64,000 bases of DNA from Dehalococcoidia bacterium. Lineage in GTDB: Bacteria > Chloroflexota > Dehalococcoidia > Lucifugimonadales > UBA3495. Where the stretch lies: positions 194,771 through 258,770 of the forward strand of contig JAJDTP010000021.1 of assembly GCA_022827095.1 (NCBI GenBank). Reading direction: 5' to 3'. A program made the translations under genes and the position numbers. Under the pieces are notes generated by a model that was not told the origin of the DNA, ran no database searches, and saw only the letters and a program-made list of their open reading frames with translations. Positions 35,213 through 43,410 of the stretch are shown in pieces (the first letter of the stretch is position 1; every line of letters begins with the position of its first letter).

Positions 35213-36196
35213 TCAGGCGCCGTTGACCAGTTTGCGGGCGGCCGCAGCGACCGACTCGGCGCTGGGGATGGCCATCTGCTCAAGGGGGAAAGAGTAAGGT
35301 ATCGGGACTTCCGCGCCGGCGACGCGGCCCACCGGAGCGTCCAAGTACTCGAAGGCCTCTTCCTGCACCTGGGACACCAATTCGCCGGCAAAACCGCCCA
35401 GGCGGGTGGTTTCCTCGACCATCAGTGCACGGTGGGTCTTCTTGACCGAGGCGACGACGGTTTCCATATCCAGCGGGCGGAGGCAACGCAGGTCGATAAC
35501 ATCGGCCTCAATGCCTTCCTGGGCGAGGATGGCGGCCGCCTGCTCGGCGACGAGCGCCATGCGGGAATAACCGCAAAGCGTGATGTCGCCACCGGTGCGC
35601 CGCAGGTCGGCCTGGCCGATGGGGATGCGGAAATCGCCGCTGTCCGGGGCCTCACCGCGCGTGCCGTAGAGGAGGATATGCTCGACGAACATGACCGGGT
35701 CGTTGAGTTCGCGGCAGGAGCGGAAAAGTCCGATGACGTCGCGGGGAGTGGACGGGGTGACGACGGTGAGCCCGGGAACGGAGGCATACCACCCTTCGAA
35801 AGACTGGGAGTGGGTCGCGCCCACCGAAGCGCCGGCTCCGGTCACGGTGCGGATGATCAACGGGATCGAGAACTGGCCACCCGACATGTACCTGATCTTG
35901 GCCGCGTGGTTCACGATCTGGTCCATGGCCAGGAGGCTGAAGTTGATGGTCATCAACTCAACCACGGGACGCAGGCCGGCCATGGCGGCGCCCACGCCGG
36001 CGCCGACGATGACCGATTCGGCGAGGGGAGAGTCCTTTATCCGCTTGTTGCCGTACTGCTCCCAGAAGCCCTTGGTGACGGCAAACGCGCCACCGTAGGG
36101 TCCGATGTCCTCGCCCATGAGGAAGACGCGGTCGTCTTGGTCCAGGGCTTCCCTCAGGACCGACGAAACGGCGTCGCGATAAGTGATGACCGACAT
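35213..36196 (-). CDS. pdhB: 2-oxoacid dehydrogenase E1 beta subunit
   Basis: 327 aa, transketolase-like pyrimidine and C-terminal domains. Recognisable parts are REALDQDDRVFLMGEDIGPYGGAF at the start, ESVIVGAGVGAAMAGLRPVVE, and DLRCLRPLDMETVVASVKKT. With E1 alpha it forms the alpha2beta2 ThDP enzyme that decarboxylates the 2-oxoacid and acylates the lipoyl group of E2. AGAGGAA precedes the ATG. It lies 29 bases after the E1 alpha gene. Confidence 0.92.
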   Translation of the reverse strand: MSVITYRDAVSSVLREALDQDDRVFLMGEDIGPYGGAFAVTKGFWEQYGNKRIKDSPLAESVIVGAGVGAAMAGLRPVVELMTINFSLLAMDQIVNHAAKIRYMSGGQFSIPLIIRTVTGAGASVGATHSQSFEGWYASVPGLTVVTPSTPRDVIGLFRSCRELNDPVMFVEHILLYGTRGEAPDSGDFRIPIGQADLRRTGGDITLCGYSRMALVAEQAAAILAQEGIEADVIDLRCLRPLDMETVVASVKKTHRALMVEETTRLGGFAGELVSQVQEEAFEYLDAPVGRVAGAEVPIPYSFPLEQMAIPSAESVAAAARKLVNGA

Positions 36197-36225
36197 GATG
36201 GTTCCTCTCGCCTGCGGCTGTGGTG

Positions 36226-37233
36226 TTACGCGGGGATACCTTCAGTCGGTCGGTCGGTGTAGACGTGATCGTAGAGGTCGGCGGGTTCTGGCCAAGGGGA
36301 TGACTCGCCGAACTCGGCGGCGACGACGATCTCTTCGTCGACGCTGGCGTCGATCTCCTCGAAGTCTTCGACGGTAGCGACTCCCTCGTCAGTCAACCAC
36401 TCGCGGAAGCGCGGGATCGGGTCCTGGCCGGCCCAGTACGACACCTCGTCTTCGGGGCGGTAGTTTGCCGGGTCGGCGACGGAATGGCCGCGCAGGCGGT
36501 AGGTGCGAGCGACCACGAATGCCGGACCACTGCCGGCCCGGACTTCGGCGTTGATCTTTTGCATCAATGTCCGAACCTCGAGGACGTCGTTGCCGTCCAC
36601 CTCGTAGCGGGACATGCCGTAGGCAGCGGCCATCTCGTGCAAGGAGTCCCACATGACGAGGGTCTCCTTGGAGGAGGCGCCCATGCCGTAGAGGTTATGT
36701 TCACAGAAAAAGATGACGGGAAGTTTCCAGATGGCGGCGAGGTTCATGGCCTCGTGGAACTCGCCTTCGTTGACGGCGCCGTCACCGAAGAAGCACAGGA
36801 CCACCTGGTCATCGCCGCGATATTGAATGGCGAGGGCGATGCCGGACGCTATGCAGAGCTGGCCACCGACGATGGCGTATCCGCCCATGAAGTTCAGGTC
36901 GGAGCTGAACAGGTGCATGGAGCCGCCCTTGCCCTTGCTGCAGCCGGTGACCTTGCCCATCAACTCCGCCATAACTTCGTTGCTGGTCATGCCACGGGCG
37001 AGAGCCTGGCCATGGTCGCGGTAGTGGGTGACTATGTAATCGTCGGGGCGCAGGGTGTTGATGGCTCCGACGGCGATGGCTTCCTCGCCGTTGTAGACGT
37101 GAAGGAAACCCTTGATGTTGCCTCGGGTGTACTGCCGTTCCGACTCTCGCTCAAACTCTCGAATGAGCTTCATCTGCCGGTAAAAACCGAGCAGGTCGGA
37201 TTTGTCAAGTTCGGGGACGTCCGCTCTCAGCAT
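36226..37233 (-). CDS. pdhA: 2-oxoacid dehydrogenase E1 alpha subunit
   Basis: 335 aa. The ThDP/Mg motif is GDGAVNEGEFHEAMNLAAIW followed by FFCEHNLYGMG. RYEVDGNDVLEV and ARTYRLRGHSVADPANYR contain the phosphorylation-loop region of the family. It pairs with the downstream beta subunit. AGGAAGGG lies just before the ATG. The acetyl versus branched-chain specificity cannot be settled by eye. The sequence is nearest to bacterial alpha2beta2 pyruvate/acetoin dehydrogenases. Confidence 0.92.
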   Translation of the reverse strand: MLRADVPELDKSDLLGFYRQMKLIREFERESERQYTRGNIKGFLHVYNGEEAIAVGAINTLRPDDYIVTHYRDHGQALARGMTSNEVMAELMGKVTGCSKGKGGSMHLFSSDLNFMGGYAIVGGQLCIASGIALAIQYRGDDQVVLCFFGDGAVNEGEFHEAMNLAAIWKLPVIFFCEHNLYGMGASSKETLVMWDSLHEMAAAYGMSRYEVDGNDVLEVRTLMQKINAEVRAGSGPAFVVARTYRLRGHSVADPANYRPEDEVSYWAGQDPIPRFREWLTDEGVATVEDFEEIDASVDEEIVVAAEFGESSPWPEPADLYDHVYTDRPTEGIPA

Positions 37234-37294
37234 ATCCCTTCCTCAGTGGCAGATTTGCGGCGCCGCCCGGCGCGGGCGGCGTCTGCGCGCCGGT

Positions 37295-38698
37295 TTACAT
37301 GTGCAGGGCGCGGCCCTCGGCGTCGAGGGCGGCTTCGTGCACCATCTCGGCGACGCTGGGGTGCGCGTGGACGGCCCAGCCCAGCTCCAGCGTGGTGCCT
37401 TCCAGCAGGTGGGTCATCTGCAACTCCGCCAGGAGTTCGGTGACCTCCGGACCACACATGTGGCCTCCCAGCACCTCGCCGTAGTTGGCGTCGATGACCA
37501 GTTTGACCATGCCGTCATTTTCGCCCATGGCGACGGCCTTGCCGCTGGCCTGGACGTTGAAGCGGCCAATCTTGACGTCGTAGCCCTGCTCTTTGGCCTG
37601 GGCCTCGGTGAGACCGAACGAGGCGACCTGGGGGTGGCAGTAGGTGGCACGGGGCATGAAGGTGTAGTCCAGCGGCTGGGTCTCTTCGCCGGCTATGGAC
37701 TCCACGGCGGTTACGCCCTGAGCTGATGCCACGTGCGCGAGAGCCAGCTTGCCGGTGACATCACCCACGGCGTAGATGCCCGGCACGTTGGTGGACATCT
37801 TGTCGTCGATAACGACGTATCCGCGTTCGGTTGCCACTCCGACGGCTTCCAGACCGATATTCTCGGTGTTGGGGAGAACGCCGATGGCTACGAGAACTTT
37901 GTCGAACCGCGCGGTCTCGGATACACCGTCCTTGTCAATGGTCAGGGTCACCCCATTCGCGTCGGCCTGGGCATTGGTTACGCCGGCGCCGGTGACCGCC
38001 TTGATGCCGTGGCGGTTGAAGGCGCGCTCCAGCTGCTGGCAAATTTCCTCGTCCTCGTTGGGCACGAGATGTGGGAGCAACTCGATGACGGTGACCTGGG
38101 CGCCGTACATGCGGTAGATGTACGCGAATTCTACGCCGATGGCGCCTCCGCCGACGATGGCAATGGAATCGGGCACATCCTCGGCGACGATGCTTTCGCG
38201 GCTGGTGATGATGCGCTCGCCGTCGACAGGGAGGGGCGGAATGCTGCGGGGACGCGCCCCGGTGGCGATGATGATGTTGCGGGCCGCAATCCGGGTGGTC
38301 TGGCCGTCGGCGCCGGTGACCTCGACCGCGTTGGGGGCGGTGATGCGGGCGGTACCGGAGACGCTGTCGACGTTGTTCTTACGGAGGAGGAAGTCGACGC
38401 CGCGGGTCATGCGGTCGACGACCTGCCGGCTGCGCTTCATCGCGACGCTGTAGTCGGCGCGAAAGTTGTCGAATTGCAAGCCGAACTGATCAGCGCGGTG
38501 GACGTAGGAGACGATCTCGGCGTTTTTGAGGAGAGCTTTGGAGGGAATGCAGCCCCAATTGAGGCATACACCGCCCAACGCTTCTTTTTCGATGACGCAG
38601 GACTTGAGACCCAATTGACCGGCTCGTATGCCGGCCACATAGCCGCCGGGCCCGCCGCCAATCACTGCTACGTCATACTCCGAAACGGTCGTCATCAA
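37295..38698 (-). CDS. lpd: dihydrolipoamide dehydrogenase (E3)
   Basis: 467 aa flavoprotein disulfide reductase: FAD motif GGGPGGYVAG, redox pair in GGVCLNWGCIPSKALL (about residues 42-57), NAD motif GGGAIGVEFAYIY, and the C-terminal His-Glu pair in HAHPSVAEMVHEAAL. It reoxidises the lipoyl groups of E2 with NAD+. It is the first gene of the dehydrogenase operon and lies 208 bases downstream of the selenocysteine FTR-like gene on the same strand. The ribosome site is weak. Confidence 0.93.
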   Translation of the reverse strand: MMTTVSEYDVAVIGGGPGGYVAGIRAGQLGLKSCVIEKEALGGVCLNWGCIPSKALLKNAEIVSYVHRADQFGLQFDNFRADYSVAMKRSRQVVDRMTRGVDFLLRKNNVDSVSGTARITAPNAVEVTGADGQTTRIAARNIIIATGARPRSIPPLPVDGERIITSRESIVAEDVPDSIAIVGGGAIGVEFAYIYRMYGAQVTVIELLPHLVPNEDEEICQQLERAFNRHGIKAVTGAGVTNAQADANGVTLTIDKDGVSETARFDKVLVAIGVLPNTENIGLEAVGVATERGYVVIDDKMSTNVPGIYAVGDVTGKLALAHVASAQGVTAVESIAGEETQPLDYTFMPRATYCHPQVASFGLTEAQAKEQGYDVKIGRFNVQASGKAVAMGENDGMVKLVIDANYGEVLGGHMCGPEVTELLAELQMTHLLEGTTLELGWAVHAHPSVAEMVHEAALDAEGRALHM

Positions 38699-38827
38699 TC
38701 TGTCCGGATAGGTGGATTGTTCGAGCGTAACGCGCCCCGCATCTGGCTTGCGCCGCTATGGCGGGGGCTGCGCGCGGACTGTGGCATTATAGCGGCGGCA
38801 CCGGACAGCGGCAAGTTGGGGCGAACC

Positions 38828-38869
38828 GAGATCGGCCGCCCCCTCCAGGATGAGAGAGCGGCCGATCTC
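38828..38869. repeat. 12-bp inverted repeat between FTR and lpd genes
   Basis: GAGATCGGCCGC (38828-38839) and its exact complement (38858-38869) enclose an 18-base loop. No T-run follows on the minus strand, so it may be an attenuating or mRNA-stabilising hairpin between the two genes, not a full terminator. Confidence 0.5.
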
Positions 38870-38906
38870 CACGGGCAGAGCCCGTTTGAGACGTATTTCC
38901 GGCGGG

Positions 38907-39332
38907 TCAGGACGGGCGGTTGCGACGCTCTTCCTCGCGTTCCTCGGCCTTGTGGCGCAACGGACGACCCTTGTCCGGTGTGGGGTCTTTCACCTCGCCA
39001 TATATGGCGCGGCCTTCGTGGTCCTCGGGTAGATATTCGGTGATGGGCAGACCTGCCTCATTCACGAAAAGCAGTCAATGACAGTACTTGTAGATCTGCA
39101 TATCGTCGCAGGCGCAAATCCACGTGCGGTGCTTGACCTCCTCCTGCTTGCACGGGTAGAAGCGACAGGGACAGAGTGGGCGGCCGATTTCGTCGACATT
39201 CTGGGCCAAACCCAAAATTACGGCTTCGGCGACGCCTTCTTCCGGATGTGTGAATGTGCCGGATTTTTCGCAATATCGCTCCACAAAAAGGCGCATCCGG
39301 GCTATTGATTTTTCGCTGGGCTGGTCAGCCAC
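38907..39332 (-). CDS. selenocysteine-containing ferredoxin-thioredoxin reductase-type catalytic subunit
   Basis: 141 aa if UGA (39075-39077) is read as selenocysteine at residue 86. The product matches the FTR catalytic chain: C54-P-C56 (RPLCPCRFYPC), C73-A-C75 (TWICACDDMQ) and C84-H-U86 (YKYCH, then UGA). FTR-C normally has CPC, CPC and CHC. Its last Cys and the second Cys of the first pair form the redox disulfide beside a 4Fe-4S cluster bound by the other four, so U replaces a redox-active Cys. After the UGA the frame continues without a break as LLFVNEAGLPITEYLPEDHE, family-like sequence, to the stop at 38907. The start is GTG 39332 behind GAGGAGG. No variable FTR subunit is visible nearby. 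It would reduce thioredoxin-like partners. Confidence 0.88.
39043..39061 (-). promoter_or_regulatory. SECIS element of the FTR-like selenoprotein
   Basis: On the minus strand, 21 bases after the UGA, there is a hairpin AUG-(A bulge)-GGCA-GGUC-UGCC-CAU. The apical loop GGUC (39050-39053), the four-pair upper stem, a single bulged base and a three-pair lower stem have the same build as the SelB-binding core of E. coli fdhF, which carries GCAGGUCUGC. Spacing falls within the range known for bacterial SECIS elements (about 16-37 bases to the loop). Confidence 0.82.
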
Positions 39333-39453
39333 TTGGGTCCTCCTCAATCTCACTAATTGGTCAGTCTGCCGGCCATCTTCAGATTGGCGGCAAGGTGGTA
39401 GGTCAATGTTATTCGCATCTACGAATTTCTGCAATGCAGGACACGAGCGTTCG

Positions 39454-39616
39454 CAGGGCTATCGCATATGAACGGTTTAGTATCGTCATACCGGCGAAAG
39501 CCGGTATCCAGTGACCGAAGTCGGCTGATGCCATGGGAATATCAAGCCATTCACGGGCTCTGGACTCCGGCTTTCGCCGGAGTGACGGGTGAGTGATTTC
39601 ATATGCGATAGCCCTG
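39454..39616. repeat. 163-bp MITE-like element with 19-bp terminal inverted repeats
   Basis: Ends are exact complements: CAGGGCTATCGCATATGAA (39454-39472) and TTCATATGCGATAGCCCTG (39598-39616). Inside is a second pair, GTCATACCGGCGAAAGCCGG near 39487 and its relative near 39570-39588 (CCGGCTTTCGCCGGAGTGAC). No protein is encoded. The region 39333-39700 otherwise holds nothing that I can support. Confidence 0.7.
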
Positions 39617-39700
39617 AGGGCGTTCGGAGGGCTGACAGTTGCGGGTTCGTCCGGGTGGGACGCAGTCAGTGGGCCACGCTCGATACGCCTGTTTGAGGAA

Positions 39701-39730
39701 TTGGTGGGGTGTTTAACGTTCTGATAGAAT
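39701..39730 (+). promoter_or_regulatory. candidate promoter of tatA
   Basis: TTGGTG (39701-39706) and TAGAAT (39725-39730) are separated by 18 bases. The -10 matches five of six bases. Transcription from about 39737 excludes the ATG at 39729 and supports the one at 39759. Confidence 0.45.
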
Positions 39731-39758
39731 GGACGCACCTCCGTGGAGACAGAAGGAC

Positions 39759-39953
39759 ATGCGCATTGCGGGACTCGGCCTGACCGAACTACTGATCATC
39801 CTACTGGTGGTGCTGCTGATATTCGGCGCCTCACGGTTGCCGGGCGTAGGCTCCGCGCTGGGCAAGGGAATACGCTCGTTCAAAACCTCGGTGACGGGGG
39901 AGGAAGAAAAACCGACGACGGAGCGGAACACCTCTGAAGAGCAGCGCTCGTAA
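39759..39953 (+). CDS. tatA: TatA-type Sec-independent translocase subunit
   Basis: 64 aa: a short N-terminal transmembrane helix ([22 protein letters not shown]), a hinge with the conserved F-G, and an amphipathic helix ([17 protein letters not shown]), then a charged tail. It forms the pore-like part of the Tat system, which exports folded, often cofactor-bearing proteins. The ATG at 39759 has AGAAGGA before it. It is transcribed toward the tatC gene on the opposite strand; the stops face each other. Confidence 0.88.
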   Translation: MRIAGLGLTELLIILLVVLLIFGASRLPGVGSALGKGIRSFKTSVTGEEEKPTTERNTSEEQRS

Positions 39954-40015
39954 GCGCCGCAGGATATCTTAGCGAATTCGCGAGCTCGCCGATGGCGGGC
40001 CCGTTTCGTTATGCG

Positions 40016-40855
40016 CTACTCGCTGGCCGGTTCCGCGTTCAACGCCGAATGGGCGCGGTTGCGACGGCCGGCCAGGCGGGCCAGGAGGACGCCAACCTCG
40101 TAAAGGATGATCAGCGGACCGGCCACGATGGCCTGGTTCAGCGGATCGATGGTGGGCGTAATCGCGGCCGCGATCACAAAGGCGATGACCAGCCAAAACC
40201 GCCGGAAGCGCGCGAAGGTGCGGGCGTTGACCACGCCCAGGACCGCCAGCACGTACATGACCAGGGGCGTTTCGAAAGACAAACCGAGCCAGAACAACAG
40301 GCGGATCATGATGTTGACGAGGTTGCTGATGCGGATGAGCGGGTCCGCTACCTCGCTGCCGAACCCGATGAGAAAACTCAGGGCCGGTGGGATCATCACG
40401 AAATAGCCGAACGCCATGCCGGCCACAAATGCCAAGAGCGCAGCCGGAAGGAACGAAAAGAGGATCTTGCGCTCCCGGGGCGTCAATCCAGGCGCTACGA
40501 AGCGGATCGCGTTGTAGAGGATTATGGGCAGTGCCAAAACCAGACCGCCCAGGAGCGAGACTCGAACGGTGATGCTCAAAAACTCGGTGATCTCGGTACG
40601 AACGGGTTTGAACTCTGGCACGGCCTCAGTCGGCTCGGCGGGCCGGAACACCCCAAGGTTGAAATCCTGGTAAAAGCGGAGGGGGTTGACGGTATCCGTG
40701 GTTGCGGCGTGCCGGGCTGGCCACAGAAGGACGGCGTAGATTTCCTCGTAGAAGTAGAAACAGACCGCCGTGCCGATGAGCAGGGCGACCACGCAGACCA
40801 GTGCGCGCGAACGCAGTTCGCGGAAATGCTCCCGCAACGGCATCGACTGGCTCAT
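40016..40855 (-). CDS. tatC: Sec-independent protein translocase TatC
   Basis: 279 aa, six membrane helices. Family signatures are PLREHFRELRSRALV at the N-terminus, the periplasmic loop with a conserved Phe-Pro-x-Glu-like region, FGYFVMIPPALSFLIGFG and AAITPTIDPLNQAIVAGPLIILYEVGV. It recognises twin-arginine signal peptides. It follows the TatB-like gene by 11 bases on the same strand, so the two form an operon. Confidence 0.94.
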   Translation of the reverse strand: MSQSMPLREHFRELRSRALVCVVALLIGTAVCFYFYEEIYAVLLWPARHAATTDTVNPLRFYQDFNLGVFRPAEPTEAVPEFKPVRTEITEFLSITVRVSLLGGLVLALPIILYNAIRFVAPGLTPRERKILFSFLPAALLAFVAGMAFGYFVMIPPALSFLIGFGSEVADPLIRISNLVNIMIRLLFWLGLSFETPLVMYVLAVLGVVNARTFARFRRFWLVIAFVIAAAITPTIDPLNQAIVAGPLIILYEVGVLLARLAGRRNRAHSALNAEPASE

Positions 40856-40866
40856 GGGGCGTGGCC

Positions 40867-41178
40867 TTACCGCTGATCTGAAGATTGGGATGCCGGGGGG
40901 TCGTCCCGGGCGTCGTTCTGCGCTGCCAGGTGTGACGGGGTGGGCACCGGGTCCGAGGGTGGCGACGGCGGAGGTGTCGGTGCAGGGTTTTCTCTGGCGC
41001 GTCCGCCGCGCTCCTCGACCGAGGCGGCATCCATGATGTCGGTGAAAGTGCGGCGTGCCTCGCGAGTCATCTTGCCGATGGTGCGGGCGACTTCAACCGT
41101 CTTGCCCGGCCCCAGCGCGATAAAAGCAACGACCAGAATGACCAGCAACTCCAGGGTGCCGATACCGAAAACGTTCAC
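40867..41178 (-). CDS. tatB: TatA/TatB-type translocase subunit
   Basis: 103 aa: an N-terminal membrane helix (FGIGTLELLVILVVAFIALGPGK) and an amphipathic helix (VEVARTIGKMTREARRTFTDIM), then a Pro/Ser-rich tail of about 45 residues. The Gly-Pro after the helix and the acidic residue in the helix (TLE) favour TatB. It is located upstream of tatC, as in most tat operons. It starts 19 bases after the RlmD-Maf gene stop. Confidence 0.82.
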   Translation of the reverse strand: MNVFGIGTLELLVILVVAFIALGPGKTVEVARTIGKMTREARRTFTDIMDAASVEERGGRARENPAPTPPPSPPSDPVPTPSHLAAQNDARDDPPASQSSDQR

Positions 41179-41197
41179 GGGGCAATATCCGGCGGGA

Positions 41198-43060
41198 TCA
41201 GGAGGAGGTCGGGCGCAAGCTACAGGAATCCGTGCATCCGGGCGGCACTCTCATAGATTCCGGGTCCGGGAGCGCACATCCCATCTCAGTCAGGGTGTCG
41301 ACGATCCTGCAGGCGGGCAGACCCATAACGTTAGAATAGCAGCCTGATAGCAACGAGGCCGGCCTGAAGTCCGGGTCCTGGATCGCGTAGGCGCCGGCTT
41401 TGTCCATAGGGGTGCCGCTGGCGATGGACTCTTCCAACTCGGCGTCGGTGAAGTCGCGCATCTGGACATCGGCGGCGTTGGCGTCGGTGATGCAGCGACC
41501 GGTTACAGCGTCGTAAACGGTGAAGCCGGTGATCACCTGGTGAGTGGTAGCGCGCAGGCGGCGGAGCATGGAGCGCGCTTCCTCGGCATCCGCGGGCTTG
41601 GCGATGGACTCGCCGTCCAGGACCACGGTGCTGTCGGCGGCAACGTAATAGCCGGATGATGGCGACTCCGCCCCGGCAACGGCCAGGGCTTTCTCCCGCG
41701 ACAGGCGGCGGACCATCTGCTCAGGGCTCTCGTCGGGCTCCTGCTCTTCCGGTATGGCCGAGGGAGCCACACGGAAATCGATACCCAAACCGGAGAGCAA
41801 TTCCCGGCGGCGAGGAGAGGCGGACGCCAGCACGATCTCGGCGGTCACCGGCTTGGTGACCAGCGTCGCCACGCATTCCACGTGGTGCGTTTGGGGGAAC
41901 ATGTCGACCGGCTGAACCGACTGGATACGGTAGCCCCGGCTCAGTGTACGCAAATCGCGCGCCAACGACTCAGGGTTGCAGGACACATAGGCAATGCGGC
42001 TCGGCCGCTGGGCCAACAACGCCTCAAGCACTGGAGGCTGACACCCGGACCGGGACGGGTCCAGGATCACGGCGTCGGGTGTCACCTTCAGGGTTGGAAG
42101 TATCTCCTCCACCTTGCCGGTGACCAACCGGACGTTGGAGTGTCCGGCGGCGTTCTCCGTGGCGTCGGCGATGGCTGCGGTGGATTCTTCCACCGCGATG
42201 ATCTCTCGGGCGAAAGGCGCCAGCAGCACGGCGAAAGTCCCGACGCCGGCGTAGGCATCGACCACGATCTCGTTGCCGGTGAGTGCCAACGCGTCCTTGA
42301 CCAACTCCCCCAGCCGGGCCGCCTGCCACACGTTGACCTGGAAGAAGGACGGAGACGCGACCCGGAATTCCTGGTCCGCTACGGATTCGCGGTAGGTCTT
42401 CTGGCCAGTGGGGATTGCGATCTCAGGGTTCTTGAGGGTTGGCTGGACGAGGTAGTCGCCGGTTTGCGGAGAGGAACGGATAGCCAACTGCGAGGTCTCG
42501 GCGGCGCGTCCCTGCAACTGGGACAGAATGTCGTTGACGCCATCGTGCATCAGCATGCAACGGTCGATGCGGACGAACCGCCGGCGTTCCCGGTGGGTGA
42601 ATCCCAAAGCGCCACTCTCACGCCAAACGTTGAAACGTGCATGGTTGCGGTAGTGATATTGGCGGGGTGACGCCAGGGTGGGTTGGACGTTGGGCGCGTG
42701 GAAGTTGCCAATTCGCTCCAGCGCGTCCCGCACGATCTCGGTTTTGACGGTCAGTTGCTCCTCGTATTCAACGTGTTGCCATTGGCAACCGGTGCATTGG
42801 CCGAAGTATTCGCACGGCGGTTCCACCCGCGCCGGGGACGGGGTAATCACGCGAGTGACCTGGGCGGCGACGTATTTCCGGCGTACGGCCACGACTTCGG
42901 CTTCGACCCGCTCCCCGGGTATGCCGCCGAAGACGAAAACGTCTGATCCGCCGTGCTTGGCCATCGCCTCGCCGAGGCGGCCCCACGCATGGAGGTCCAA
43001 TTGGACGATATCGCCGCGTTCAACTGTGGCGGCGGCGTTAGAGACTGAGATCTGGGTCAT
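41198..43060 (-). CDS. fusion of RlmD/RumA-type rRNA methyltransferase and Maf nucleotide pyrophosphatase
   Basis: 620 aa. Residues 1-405 are a 23S rRNA uracil-5 methyltransferase-type enzyme: an N-terminal TRAM-like domain, the Fe-S cysteine cluster CEYFGQCTGCQW (about 83-94), the SAM motif VVDAYAGVGTFAVLLAPFA and the catalytic end DPSRSGCQPP, YVSCNPESLARDL and MFPQTHHVE. Residue 407 onward is a complete Maf domain: LASASPRRRELL, YVAADSTVVLDGESIAKP and GAYAIQDP. Maf proteins hydrolyse noncanonical nucleoside triphosphates (dTTP/UTP or m7GTP type). No stop or ribosome site lies between them, so they are one chain. Confidence 0.85.
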   Translation of the reverse strand: MTQISVSNAAATVERGDIVQLDLHAWGRLGEAMAKHGGSDVFVFGGIPGERVEAEVVAVRRKYVAAQVTRVITPSPARVEPPCEYFGQCTGCQWQHVEYEEQLTVKTEIVRDALERIGNFHAPNVQPTLASPRQYHYRNHARFNVWRESGALGFTHRERRRFVRIDRCMLMHDGVNDILSQLQGRAAETSQLAIRSSPQTGDYLVQPTLKNPEIAIPTGQKTYRESVADQEFRVASPSFFQVNVWQAARLGELVKDALALTGNEIVVDAYAGVGTFAVLLAPFAREIIAVEESTAAIADATENAAGHSNVRLVTGKVEEILPTLKVTPDAVILDPSRSGCQPPVLEALLAQRPSRIAYVSCNPESLARDLRTLSRGYRIQSVQPVDMFPQTHHVECVATLVTKPVTAEIVLASASPRRRELLSGLGIDFRVAPSAIPEEQEPDESPEQMVRRLSREKALAVAGAESPSSGYYVAADSTVVLDGESIAKPADAEEARSMLRRLRATTHQVITGFTVYDAVTGRCITDANAADVQMRDFTDAELEESIASGTPMDKAGAYAIQDPDFRPASLLSGCYSNVMGLPACRIVDTLTEMGCALPDPESMRVPPGCTDSCSLRPTSS

Positions 43061-43134
43061 GGGAAATATACTAACACCTCATGGTGCCGACAGACTTGGA
43101 GCGTCCATGGGCCGCAGGGCAATCGCGCCATCGC

Positions 43135-43239
43135 TGTCATTCTTGCGAAAGCAGGAATCCAGCGATGGTATGGTGACGGAAACATAACAGTGTTTAATGA
43201 TTTCGGTCATTGGATTCCGGCTTTCGCCGGAATGACGAT
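43135..43239. repeat. GTCATTC...GAATGAC inverted-repeat element
   Basis: TGTCATTCTTGCGAAAGCAG with GAATCCA, ending near 43162, and the reverse-complementary arm TGGATTCCGGCTTTCGCC with GGAATGACG (about 43212-43239) flank about 50 bases. A related pair is inside 39454-39616. A decayed arm is near 4967. No gene is seen in 43061-43410. Confidence 0.7.
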
Positions 43240-43298
43240 TCGGGGTAGAAAGCGGCTGACCGGGACTATATAAAGGCTGGTCAGCCAGTGGGGTTCGG

Positions 43299-43325
43299 TT
43301 GACCGCCCCACAGGCGGGGTATAAT
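43299..43325 (+). promoter_or_regulatory. candidate promoter of trxA-selC
   Basis: TTGACC (43299-43304) and a perfect TATAAT (43320-43325) are 15 bases apart, shorter than the usual 17. The spacer contains CCCC and GGGG facing each other. The trxA ATG is about 80 bases downstream. The perfect -10 gives some weight. Confidence 0.45.
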
Positions 43326-43410
43326 ATTGGCAACATCCCGGCCGGCTAACGTGGCGGCGGTTGCCGTCTGCCGCTATGGCCGCAGAGCGATCCAATCTGG
43401 AGGAATTAGA

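Noticed and set aside
38907-39065. Separate small gene starting at GTG 39065 after the FTR stop
   Set aside because: No ribosome site is found there, and the sequence continues the FTR family end exactly in frame through the UGA. With the SECIS and selC, selenocysteine is the better reading.
39333-39434. Longer FTR start at 39434
   Set aside because: The extra residues are not family-like, and GTG 39332 has a strong GAGGAGG site.
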